From the NCBI RefSeq assembly GCF_013343715.1, contig NZ_JABUNR010000007.1, positions 62,001 through 126,000 on the forward strand: 64,000 nt of DNA. Reading direction: 5' to 3'. This DNA comes from Mesobacillus harenae (GTDB taxonomy: Bacteria; Bacillota; Bacilli; Bacillales; Cytobacillaceae). Below the pieces are notes generated by a model. It did no database searches, was not told where the DNA came from, and was given only the letters and a program-made list of their open reading frames with translations. The translations under genes and the position numbers were made by a program. Below, piece by piece: positions 52,226 through 60,372 of this stretch (position 1 is the first letter of the stretch; each line of letters opens with the position of its first letter).

Positions 52226-52946
52226 CATGTCCCAATTTATTAAAAACTTATCTGGACGTATTGGCCCTGGTATTTATGCGGGTGTTCAGGGGCAGTCTAG
52301 TCCGCAGCATCAATCATTCTTGAGGCAGCTTGAAAAGGAACTCAAGGAAAAAGACAATCTCGACAGCCCTCTGGATTCACTGGAGACCGTTGTGTTTGAC
52401 CTTGAAACTACTGGTTTTTTTCCGGAAAAGGGCGATAGAATTATATCTATCGGCGCGGTTAAAATGCACGGCAGCAACATAATTGAAAAAGAAACATTTT
52501 ACTCCTTAATTCAGTCTGATGTGCCGCTTTCGAAAGAAGTGTTTGAACTAACTAAAATTACTTATGATCAGCTTGCTGATGCCCCTCCGGCTGATGAGGT
52601 ACTTGTCGATTTCCTAAGGTTTATAGGAAGCCGGGTACTTGTAGCCCATCACTCAAAGCACGAGCAATCTTTTATGAAAAAAATTATTTGGGATGTAATG
52701 CGGACTAGGTTTCAACACCGGATTGTCGATACATCATTTTTAATCCGAGTCTCGGATCCTATGATGAAGTCTATGGCGCTCGACGAAATTTGCTTAAAGT
52801 GCGGTATTGAAATTAAAGACCGCCATCATGCCCTTGGGGATGCCATCATGACTGCAAAGGTTTGGAGCTGTTATATCGGAATCGCAAAAAAGGCCGGTTT
52901 TTATTGTTTGAGAGATGTGTATGAGCACCTTGCTAAATTTCGGTAA
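52212..52946 (+). CDS. DnaQ/PolC-epsilon-like DEDDh 3'-5' exonuclease
   Basis: A 244-residue protein with an N-terminal extension of about 60 residues and a DEDDh exonuclease domain. Motif I is VVFDLETTGF (two acidic residues), motif II is VAHHSKHEQSFM, and motif III carries HHALGDAIMTAKVW (the defining histidine and final aspartate). Stand-alone proteins of this kind accompany DUF294 genes in Bacillus. Start taken as ATG behind AAGGA; an upstream frame is spurious. It overlaps the DUF294 stop, so translation is coupled. The function in the pair is not known. Confidence 0.85.
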   Translation: MKINNMSQFIKNLSGRIGPGIYAGVQGQSSPQHQSFLRQLEKELKEKDNLDSPLDSLETVVFDLETTGFFPEKGDRIISIGAVKMHGSNIIEKETFYSLIQSDVPLSKEVFELTKITYDQLADAPPADEVLVDFLRFIGSRVLVAHHSKHEQSFMKKIIWDVMRTRFQHRIVDTSFLIRVSDPMMKSMALDEICLKCGIEIKDRHHALGDAIMTAKVWSCYIGIAKKAGFYCLRDVYEHLAKFR

Positions 52947-52960
52947 ATGGAGGAGTCCCA

Positions 52961-53218
52961 GTGAAAAACGAAAATGTTCCAAATGAAGCACTTTTCCCAA
53001 TTGGGGTTGTAATGGAAATGACAGGGTTAACAGCTAGACAAATTCGTTATTATGAAGAAAAAGGACTTATTACCCCAATGCGGAGCCGTGCTAACCGGCG
53101 CATTTACTCTCTTAATGATGTCAAACAATGTATTGAAATCAGGAAACTTCTTGAGTTAGGGTTTAATATTGCTGGAGTGGAAAAAGTCCTGCAAATGAAA
53201 AGCCATAATGAACTGTAA
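52961..53218 (+). CDS. Truncated GlnR-like MerR regulator
   Basis: An 85-residue protein with an intact MerR winged helix very close to GlnR ([28 protein letters not shown], then NRRIYSLNDVKQCIEIRKLLELGFNIAGVEKVL). It stops where the 50-residue C-terminal tail of GlnR should begin; that tail is the autoinhibitory and glutamine-synthetase-responsive part. It ends at a normal stop, not in a frameshift. If functional, it would be a DNA-binding protein without the usual nitrogen switch. The start is a GTG with GGAGG. It is the third gene of the DUF294/exonuclease operon. Confidence 0.83.
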   Translation: MKNENVPNEALFPIGVVMEMTGLTARQIRYYEEKGLITPMRSRANRRIYSLNDVKQCIEIRKLLELGFNIAGVEKVLQMKSHNEL

Positions 53219-53543
53219 CTCTAAATCCCCCTGGTGGATCCCCCATACTCCGGCTCCTCCCCTCTTTATTCTCTTTCCAGCGCCCTCAATACTAGATTCC
53301 TGTGTAATCCCTGCAGGAGTCCATTTCCATTTTATGCTTCGATTTTAAAGGGGCTAATTGTGCTACGATAATCAAAGCTGGACACAATACCTGTCTATTT
53401 TAAATAATTTGCCCCATTGATAAACGTAAACCCTTATAATATAATTTGTTGACTTTTTAGCTAATTACTTTCCGCAGGGATGATTTAATGCCAAGCGGGC
53501 TTTTATATGAGAAATACTCTTAAAAATAGAATAGGAGCTCAGG
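53219..53543. other. Intergenic region before the PAS kinase gene
   Basis: A C-rich first 60 bp without a hairpin I can defend, followed by A/T-rich sequence. No repeat, gene or clear promoter seen. Confidence 0.4.
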
Positions 53544-55172
53544 ATGAAGAAAAAGAAACTATTATTCTTATATATCGCTGGTGGGATGATATGGATTTTC
53601 GGGACAAATTTCCTGCTGGACTTTGCCCCCGCTCCCTTTGTTTATGAGGTTGAGCGGTTTAAAGAGATATTTTACGTTGCTATAAGCGGCTGGTTTTTTT
53701 ATTTTTATATTTCCAAAGCCGAAGAACTTAATGCCTCAAAACAGGATGAGAAACGTCTCTCAACATTAATTAACGCAATGGTTGATTTTGTAAACTTTAA
53801 GGATGGAGAAGGACGATGGATTGAAGCTAATGAGTTTGGTTTAAAATTTTTTCAGCTTGAGAATGTCGACTATAGAGGGAAAAAGGACTCCGAGCTGGCT
53901 AAATACACCGACTTTTACGGAGATGCACTCCGTTACTGTGAAATTTCAGATGAGGAAACTTGGCAACACGGAAAAGTAACTAGCATGGAAGAAATAATCC
54001 CTCAGCCAGATGGGACAAATAAAACGTTTGATACTATAAAAGTGCCACTCTTTAACAATGACGGCAGCCGAAAGGGCCTAGTTATTATCGGGCGAGACAT
54101 CACAGAACGGAAACAGATGGAAAATCTTCTTCAGGAAAGCCGGCAGCAATATAAGTCATTGTTTGAATACAATCCAGATATTGTTACCATGCTAGATTTA
54201 AATGGCAACATTACAAACGTAAATCCACAATGTAAAATCATCACCGGCTATGATGCTAGCGAATTTATTGGCAAAAATATAAAAGGGTTATTGCCAAACC
54301 TAAAGAAGTTCATTCTTGAAACGATTCAAAAAGTGATTTTCGATAAGAAACCTGAGCTATTCGAGCTTGAAATCGTTCATAAGCTTGGACACAATATCAC
54401 CCTCCACTGTACAGCTCTCCCGATCATTGTAAATGGGGAAATAAGTGGCATCATATGTTACGGGCGAGATGTAACCCAATTAAAAATGACCGAGGAACGA
54501 CTTAGACGGACTGAGAAACTTTCTGTAGTCGGCGAGTTGTCAGCCAGTGTAGCCCATGAAATCAGGAATCCATTGACGTCATTGAAGGGGTTTGTCCAGC
54601 TTTTACAGATGGAGGATGAGAAGCATCAGCTCTATTACAAAATTATGACCGATGAACTGAACCGGATCAATCATATAGTCGGTGAGCTTCTGCTACTGGC
54701 AAAACCCCAACGAATTAATTTTACAAAAGCCAATGTTCAGCAGATATTGTCAGACATCGTCTCTCTGCTCCAAACAGAAGCTTCGATGTATAATGTTGAT
54801 ATGAATTTTTCCTCTACAGAAGAGGAATTATGGATTGAATGCGAGCCGAACCAGCTTAAGCAATTATTTGTCAATGTCATTAAAAATGCGCTTGAAGCTT
54901 CCACTAATGGAGGAAAAGTTTCCATCTCCCTAGAAAATGGAACGGACGAAAACGTCTGGATTACCGTAAACGATGATGGCTGCGGAATTTCCAAGGAACG
55001 GCTCGAAAAAATCGGCGAACCCTTCTATTCTTCTAAGGAAAAAGGAACCGGCTTAGGCTTGACCGTTTCCTATAAAATCGTACAAGCTCACAACGGTAAA
55101 ATCACTTTCAAAAGTGAGCTCAACCATGGCACTGCAGTTAATATTAAATTGCCAATCTCTCATTCCAGATAG
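53544..55172 (+). CDS. PAS-domain sensor histidine kinase (sporulation-kinase-like)
   Basis: A 542-residue kinase with two short N-terminal membrane segments (residues 6-22 and about 40-56), two PAS domains (about 75-190 and 200-315), and a HisKA domain with H338 in SASVAHEIRNPLTSLKGF. An HATPase domain follows (NVIKNALEAS, VNDDGCGISKERL, GTGLGLTVSYKI). The pattern HEIRNPLTSLKGF and the lack of a neighbouring response regulator match orphan kinases feeding the Spo0F/Spo0A phosphorelay (KinA-E). No signal ligand can be read. The ATG follows TAGGAGC. Confidence 0.87.
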   Translation: MKKKKLLFLYIAGGMIWIFGTNFLLDFAPAPFVYEVERFKEIFYVAISGWFFYFYISKAEELNASKQDEKRLSTLINAMVDFVNFKDGEGRWIEANEFGLKFFQLENVDYRGKKDSELAKYTDFYGDALRYCEISDEETWQHGKVTSMEEIIPQPDGTNKTFDTIKVPLFNNDGSRKGLVIIGRDITERKQMENLLQESRQQYKSLFEYNPDIVTMLDLNGNITNVNPQCKIITGYDASEFIGKNIKGLLPNLKKFILETIQKVIFDKKPELFELEIVHKLGHNITLHCTALPIIVNGEISGIICYGRDVTQLKMTEERLRRTEKLSVVGELSASVAHEIRNPLTSLKGFVQLLQMEDEKHQLYYKIMTDELNRINHIVGELLLLAKPQRINFTKANVQQILSDIVSLLQTEASMYNVDMNFSSTEEELWIECEPNQLKQLFVNVIKNALEASTNGGKVSISLENGTDENVWITVNDDGCGISKERLEKIGEPFYSSKEKGTGLGLTVSYKIVQAHNGKITFKSELNHGTAVNIKLPISHSR

Positions 55173-55282
55173 GCTAGTCTTATCTTACGAAACAAAGCTT
55201 CTTTTATAGGAGCTTTTTTGTTTTTAAAGATTGTGGACTACTATATAATTAAGGTAACAGTTTTATTAAGGGGGTTATTAAA

Positions 55283-56137
55283 TTGAAGGATGAATTGCGC
55301 TACATAGGAGAAAAAATATTTAATAACCATGCTAAATTAGCAGGCATATTAGAAGAAATACTTGATTCCAACTACACAGAACGGCTAAATAAGTCTGGAA
55401 TGACACTAGAAAAACGAACCGAATATCGCTCTGAAATCTTTCAGTACTTCGGTGAGGCTCTTTACGGAGATCTTGATTTAATCACCCAGAAGGTAACGGA
55501 GTGGGGCGAAAAGGCTGCTAACCTTGCTATCAGACATAACCAATCTTTAAGTGATTCTTTAAGAGCAACTTCTTTTTACCGGACAGTCATTTGGGATGTT
55601 TTTCAGGAAGAATTGGACCAGCGCCAATTTGCAGCAATTACTATGCTTGACGTTTCCAAAATTGTAGACCCCCTTCTTGATAAGGTTAACAGGACTTTTG
55701 GGGAGGTTTACGAGAAACACAATAACCGGCTAATGACGATTGCCTACAGTGCATTGGAAAATTTATCTGTTCCGGTTGTACCGATCGCCAAAGGGCTTGC
55801 AGTCATTCCGCTTGTAGGTGAGATCGATACCCACCGAGCCAAATTAATCATGGAAGTTTCACTGCAGCAGGGCAGCCTGCTGAATTTAAATTATTTGATT
55901 TTTGATGTATCTGGAGTACCGATGATTGACACGATGGTTGCAGACCAGATCTTCCAGATTGTGAAAGCTGTAAGACTGACAGGCATAGAAGCCATACTAA
56001 CCGGAATTAGGCCAGAGATTGCACAAACTATTGTTAGCTTAGGTTTAAATTTTGGTGATATTCAAACTAGGGCAAATATGCAGCAAGCCTTAAGCGAGCT
56101 TGGCTTCCGTCAAATGGGGCAACAAGTCCTGACATAA
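55283..56137 (+). CDS. RsbR-type stressosome STAS protein
   Basis: A 284-residue RsbR paralogue. The N-terminal half is a non-heme globin-like domain (helical, DLDLITQKVTEWGEKAANLAI). The C-terminal half is a STAS domain: KGLAVIPLVGEIDTHRAKLIME and the phosphorylation strand-loop NYLIFDVSGVPMIDTMVADQI, with a conserved threonine as in RsbR co-antagonists. Stressosomes of RsbR and RsbS release RsbT to activate SigB. No rsbS or rsbT is nearby, so this is an extra sensor paralogue. The TTG start follows AAGGGGG. A strong terminator ends the gene. Confidence 0.9.
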   Translation: MKDELRYIGEKIFNNHAKLAGILEEILDSNYTERLNKSGMTLEKRTEYRSEIFQYFGEALYGDLDLITQKVTEWGEKAANLAIRHNQSLSDSLRATSFYRTVIWDVFQEELDQRQFAAITMLDVSKIVDPLLDKVNRTFGEVYEKHNNRLMTIAYSALENLSVPVVPIAKGLAVIPLVGEIDTHRAKLIMEVSLQQGSLLNLNYLIFDVSGVPMIDTMVADQIFQIVKAVRLTGIEAILTGIRPEIAQTIVSLGLNFGDIQTRANMQQALSELGFRQMGQQVLT

Positions 56138-56187
56138 ACTTTACGCACTATACTCCACTGTTAAAGAGGGAATTCTTAAACGAATAA

Positions 56188-56219
56188 AAGGCGGCTTACC
56201 TCGAAGGGTGAGCCGCCTT
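56188..56219. terminator. Bidirectional terminator
   Basis: AAGGCGGCTTACC / GGGTGAGCCGCCTT with one wobble pair, between converging rsbR-like and alr genes. Confidence 0.88.
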
Positions 56220-56279
56220 AATTTTTTAATTACTAGCTGAGAGCTTGTACAAACTTGGAGATTAACTGGGTTGGCCGAA

Positions 56280-57467
56280 TTATAGCAGCATATTTTTGAA
56301 ATTCACCGCTTTTTCATTTCGCACATACACTCTCGGAACTCGTTTCATTACTAAGCAGACAACTTCATAGTTAATTGTCCCCATTAGTTCCGCCACTTCA
56401 TCAATTGAGATAAACGCATCATCTTCAGCTCTGCCAAACAATACGACTTCATCTCCAATTTGGACACCTTCGAGATTAGATACATCGAGCATGGTTTGAT
56501 CCATACATACCCTGCCAACGATTTGCACTCGCCTGTTATGGACCAGCGCGCTGCCGCGATTGGATAATTGGCGGGACAGCCCATCGGCATAACCAACCGG
56601 AATGGTTGCAATCAAAGTTTCTCTGTCTGCTTTGAAGGTTCTTCCATAGCTTAATGTATCTCCCTGCTGCACTTTTTTAACCATCGTAACTTTTGTCTTA
56701 AAAGAGAGAGCCTGCTTCAGAGGGAATGCCTCACTTCTCACTACCTCCGACGGATTTAATCCATAAAGACTGATTCCCACTCTAACCATATCAAGATGCA
56801 TTTCGGGAAAACGCATAGAACCTGCACTGTTACAGCAGTGCTTAATTGGTATGGAGATTTGATGCTGATTAATATAATTAAAAATAGCTTTAAACTTCTC
56901 AAACTGCTCAATAGTTGGGGCAGTTTCTTCTTCATCTGCGCTTGAAAAGTGTGTAAAAATCCCTTCTAGCTCGATATGTTCAGAACGGTCTGCTTGTTGT
57001 GCCAAGCTTAAGGCATCTTCTTTTGTTATTACCCCGATCCGTCCCATCCCCGTATCAACCTTTAAATGGACTTTTGCCTTTTTATCAAGCTTAGCTGCAC
57101 TAGAGTGAATGGCTGTTATTGCTTCCTCTGTATAGACAGCCAGCGTAATATCATGCTGGATCGCTTCTTGTACAGCATCAGGTGAAGTATAGCCTAGCAC
57201 CAGAATCGATGCACTTATTCCATTTTTTCTCAGGACGATTGCTTCATCAAGAAATGCAACTCCTAAATAATCAGCTCCTGCCTCAAGAGCCGTTTCACCT
57301 GCTTCGACTGAACCATGGCCATACCCGTCCGCTTTAATGACAGCCATCAACTTGCATTTGGGTGCAATGCTATTTTTAAATATAGATGCATTATGATAAA
57401 TCGCGTCAAGTGAAACTTCGGCCCATGTTTCTCTATAGCTCGCTTTGCCTGCCACCGATATGCTCAC
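56280..57467 (-). CDS. alr: Alanine racemase
   Basis: A 395-residue pyridoxal phosphate enzyme interconverting L- and D-alanine. The PLP lysine is K45 in MAVIKADGYGHG. The opposing catalytic tyrosine is Y274 in TLSYGRTF. Other landmarks are VDTGMGRIGV, FTHFSSADE and CMDQTMLDVS. The GTG start follows GGAGG. It lies after ald on the same strand with a terminator between them, in an alanine cluster with ald, adeR and a symporter. D-alanine feeds peptidoglycan and spore germination signals; here the catabolic setting (D-Ala to L-Ala to pyruvate) is also plausible. Confidence 0.96.
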   Translation of the reverse strand: MSISVAGKASYRETWAEVSLDAIYHNASIFKNSIAPKCKLMAVIKADGYGHGSVEAGETALEAGADYLGVAFLDEAIVLRKNGISASILVLGYTSPDAVQEAIQHDITLAVYTEEAITAIHSSAAKLDKKAKVHLKVDTGMGRIGVITKEDALSLAQQADRSEHIELEGIFTHFSSADEEETAPTIEQFEKFKAIFNYINQHQISIPIKHCCNSAGSMRFPEMHLDMVRVGISLYGLNPSEVVRSEAFPLKQALSFKTKVTMVKKVQQGDTLSYGRTFKADRETLIATIPVGYADGLSRQLSNRGSALVHNRRVQIVGRVCMDQTMLDVSNLEGVQIGDEVVLFGRAEDDAFISIDEVAELMGTINYEVVCLVMKRVPRVYVRNEKAVNFKNMLL

Positions 57468-57503
57468 ATTTGACCTCCTCTATTAAAACCTCGGTAAGGA
57501 AAA

Positions 57504-57532
57504 CCCCCCATGACTAGTATAATCATGAGGGG
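57504..57532 (-). terminator. Terminator of ald
   Basis: CCCCCCATGA / TCATGAGGGG hairpin with a nine-base loop. On the minus strand it is followed by TTTTCC. Confidence 0.8.
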
Positions 57533-57544
57533 ATTGATGTTCAA

Positions 57545-58675
57545 TTAATTTAAAGAAGCTATTCTTTCCAAGGCAATGTCAACTGGTATGAACTCATATC
57601 CTAGATCCCTTGCAACTGCTTCATAAGTGATAGCTCCGTTTGCTGTATTTAAGCCAAGTTTTAACGCTGGATTTTCAGCAATAGCTTTTTTAACACCTTT
57701 ATTGGCGATTTGCAAAGCATATGTCATTGTAACATTAGTCAATGCAATGGTAGAGGTCCTCGGCACCGCACCAGGCATATTCGCTACAGCATAATGGACT
57801 ACCCCGTACTTTTCGTACGTTGGATTGTCATGTGTTGTAATACGGTCAGTAGTAGCAAAGATACCTCCCTGATCAATTGCAATATCAACAACAACAGATC
57901 CAGGATTCATGGATTGAATCATTTCCTCGCTAACAAGTTTAGGAGCTTTTGCCCCCGGAATTAAAACTGCACCAATAACAAGGTCGGACTCTTTAACCGC
58001 TTCCGCAATATTGAATGGATTCGACATTAGTGTCGTCACGTCTGTCCCGAATATATCATCGAGCTGACGTAAACGGTCTGGGCTTAAGTCTACAATTGTT
58101 ACTTGCGCACCAAGGCCAATGGCCATTTTAGCGGCATTCGTACCCGCTACTCCGCCTCCAATGATTGTCACTTTTCCACGCTTCACACCAGGAACGCCGG
58201 AAAGAAGAATGCCTTTGCCTCCATGAACCTTTTCGAGGAATTGTGCACCAATTTGTGCAGCCATTCTTCCAGCAACTTCACTCATTGGAGTAAGAAGCGG
58301 TAAAGTACGATTTACTTCAACTGTTTCATATGCAATAGCCATAACTCCCTTTTCTGTTAAGGCTTTTGCTAACGCTGGTTCGGCAGCTAAGTGCAGATAA
58401 GTAAATAGAATTAAATCTTCGCGGAAATAAGGATATTCAGAAGCAAGGGGTTCCTTAACCTTCATAACCATTTCTGCTGACCAAGCTTCACGTGCTGTAC
58501 TAACAATGACAGCGCCTGCATTTACATAATCCTGATTCGTGAAACCGCTTCCAACACCTGCGTCATTTTCAACAATGACTTTATGTCCTGCTTTTATAAA
58601 AGCATCTACACCCGCAGGCGTGATTGCAACACGATTTTCATTATTCTTAATTTCCTTGGGAACTCCTATTAACAT
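57545..58675 (-). CDS. ald: Alanine dehydrogenase
   Basis: A 376-residue NAD-dependent enzyme converting L-alanine to pyruvate and ammonia. Signatures: [20 protein letters not shown] at the N-terminus, the catalytic lysine in VMKVKEPL, a histidine in YLHLAAE (about residue 96), and the dinucleotide-binding loop [17 protein letters not shown]. Bacillus cells need Ald to use alanine as carbon and nitrogen source and for sporulation. The ATG follows AAAGGGGGAAGG. The adeR gene lies 110 bp upstream on the same strand and is expected to activate it. Confidence 0.97.
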   Translation of the reverse strand: MLIGVPKEIKNNENRVAITPAGVDAFIKAGHKVIVENDAGVGSGFTNQDYVNAGAVIVSTAREAWSAEMVMKVKEPLASEYPYFREDLILFTYLHLAAEPALAKALTEKGVMAIAYETVEVNRTLPLLTPMSEVAGRMAAQIGAQFLEKVHGGKGILLSGVPGVKRGKVTIIGGGVAGTNAAKMAIGLGAQVTIVDLSPDRLRQLDDIFGTDVTTLMSNPFNIAEAVKESDLVIGAVLIPGAKAPKLVSEEMIQSMNPGSVVVDIAIDQGGIFATTDRITTHDNPTYEKYGVVHYAVANMPGAVPRTSTIALTNVTMTYALQIANKGVKKAIAENPALKLGLNTANGAITYEAVARDLGYEFIPVDIALERIASLN

Positions 58676-58715
58676 GTTCCTTCCCCCTTTGAACCAAATG
58701 TTGTTTATAGCCCTT

Positions 58716-58778
58716 AGTATAGGTCCTGGAAGTTGGATTTACATTGTGCAAGAGGAAAAATCAAATCGGTTTCATTTG
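58716..58778 (-). promoter_or_regulatory. ald promoter with candidate AdeR operator
   Basis: On the minus strand a TATACT -10 (58716-58721) has no acceptable -35, as expected for an activated promoter. An inverted repeat CAAAT-N7-ATTTG (58762-58778) lies about 60-75 bp upstream of the expected start. The AdeR site has no consensus known to me, so this is inference from position and symmetry. Confidence 0.4.
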
Positions 58779-58785
58779 TGATTTC

Positions 58786-60036
58786 TTACAAACCGCTATT
58801 ATTTTCTATTCTCCGGATCTTTAAGTCTAAATATAAGGACATTTTTTCGTTTATATTTTTTAAATCAACTTCACCAATATCAGCAATTCGCTTCATTCTA
58901 TAATTCAGGGTATTTGCATGTACAAATAGTTTTTTGGCCGCTTCGTTCATATTGCTGTCCTGACTTATGAAAACCTCAAGTGTATCGAGCAAGGAGGTTT
59001 TATTGATTTTGTCATATCTGTCAAGCTTGGAAATAGCAGGATGCTCACTGGGATTAGCTCGCTTTTCCTTAACTATTGCATCGATGTAGCGATACAGCCC
59101 AAGCTGAGGGTATTGATATATTCCTTTCAGCTCCTCTGGAAACTGCTCCTTTATTTGAAGGACTTTCAAAGCCTCCTGGTAGCTCCTTTCTGCATTTTCA
59201 AGGTTATCATAAATGGATCCCGCACTCCCTTTAATCCCAGTAATGGAGAAGCGGTTATCCATTTCTGAAATAAAAAAAGAAATAAACTCTTTAAACGCTT
59301 TCTCATCTTCCTGTGAAGGATGGGGGGATGCAATTAAAATTAACTCATTCCTCATAACCACTAAAAAGTGGTTGGTGATTTTCTGGCTTGTTGTTATTAA
59401 ATACGTTATATTTTCTTCAATTTTCGCAGTAATTTCCTGGTCAAATTGAAAGACGAGTACAGTAAACTGAGCAGGCATGGAAAGGTTCAATTGATAAAAC
59501 TTCTTCCTAATCTCTTCGACGGTCTGAAAGTGTCCGGTTAAAAGCTGCCAAACAAAATCCTGATAGTCTTCTCCCTGCTTCTTTTTCTTGGCATGAAGCT
59601 TAAGCATTAAAGCTGTAGCCGATGTAGCTGCTTCCTTTAGTAAAATCAACTCATGTTCTGAAAGCGCGGCATCTTCCTCCACAACCCAAATGTAGCCTAA
59701 TATTTCATTGTTTTTCCGCATAGAAATCGCAACACGGTCACGGAGTCCAATATCCTCCATTTGATGTATGCGCACGGGTCCTTCATTTTGCATTAACTCA
59801 GGGATAATGCCTGCCTTCCAAAGTCTGTTAATCACTTTCTCCGGGACTCTTCGTTTTATGATCGTTGCAACCCTTGCAGAATCCGTTCCATCATCGTGGG
59901 AGCTGTAAGCTAGAAGACGGTGATTCGAATCCTCGATAGTAACAGGGCAGTTTAGAACGTCTTTTATTTTATCAACGAGATCTTCAAGGCTGCTGAACGG
60001 CCTTTTGAATGGATCCCTTTCATAAGCATCTCTCAT
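58786..60036 (-). CDS. adeR: AdeR, PucR/CdaR-type activator of ald
   Basis: A 416-residue regulator. The N-terminal part (to about 150) is a GAF-like sensory domain, the middle is a GGDEF-like linker fold, and the C-terminus holds the PucR helix-turn-helix (DSNMNEAAKKLFVHANTLNYRMKRI, about 360-385). Adjacent position to ald and the fold match B. subtilis AdeR, which activates ald in response to alanine. The ATG has a weak ribosome site (GAGA). Upstream lies a perfect TnrA box with a good -10 TATAAT at 60115-60120, so nitrogen limitation may turn on adeR. The sensed ligand is taken from the homologue. Confidence 0.92.
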   Translation of the reverse strand: MRDAYERDPFKRPFSSLEDLVDKIKDVLNCPVTIEDSNHRLLAYSSHDDGTDSARVATIIKRRVPEKVINRLWKAGIIPELMQNEGPVRIHQMEDIGLRDRVAISMRKNNEILGYIWVVEEDAALSEHELILLKEAATSATALMLKLHAKKKKQGEDYQDFVWQLLTGHFQTVEEIRKKFYQLNLSMPAQFTVLVFQFDQEITAKIEENITYLITTSQKITNHFLVVMRNELILIASPHPSQEDEKAFKEFISFFISEMDNRFSITGIKGSAGSIYDNLENAERSYQEALKVLQIKEQFPEELKGIYQYPQLGLYRYIDAIVKEKRANPSEHPAISKLDRYDKINKTSLLDTLEVFISQDSNMNEAAKKLFVHANTLNYRMKRIADIGEVDLKNINEKMSLYLDLKIRRIENNSGL

Positions 60037-60114
60037 AGATCGGCTCCAGTCTCTTTTTTAAATTTAATTTATGTTAGGCAGTTTATTATTAAATTAATAG
60101 TATTTACACTACTT

Positions 60115-60169
60115 ATTATAACTAAAATCAGACGGTTACTCTACCATCACCTTGTGAACTTATTTGACA
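60115..60169 (-). promoter_or_regulatory. adeR promoter with TnrA/GlnR box
   Basis: Perfect TGTGA-ACTTATT-TGACA (60153-60169). On the minus strand a TATAAT -10 lies at 60115-60120, and the -35 position (TAGAGT) is poor. The box centre falls at about -53 of the expected start, near the TnrA activation position. The box is also inside the leader of the divergent symporter gene. Confidence 0.65.
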
Positions 60170-60372
60170 ATAAAATCGATAAAATGTTATATTCATTAAG
60201 CTTTTTTGAAATATCGTTGACTGAAAATTAATAATCTTTTAGGCATTTGTTCCTTAACCACAAAGCATTAATATTATATTTTAATAATTTTACAAAATTA
60301 CCACGTTATCAATAGTGTTAAAATATATTCAGATATTGAAAGCGTTGTCATTTTTTAAAAGGGGGATAATGG
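60170..60372 (+). other. Symporter leader region
   Basis: Very A/T-rich. Apart from the cre listed separately I could not place a convincing -35/-10 pair for the symporter, so activation by AdeR or another factor is possible. Confidence 0.4.
60337..60350 (+). promoter_or_regulatory. CcpA cre site upstream of the alanine symporter gene
   Basis: TGAAAGCGTTGTCA is a perfect match to TGWNANCGNTNWCA, 22 bp before the GTG start and so downstream of any promoter. That is a typical position for roadblock repression by CcpA. Confidence 0.7.
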
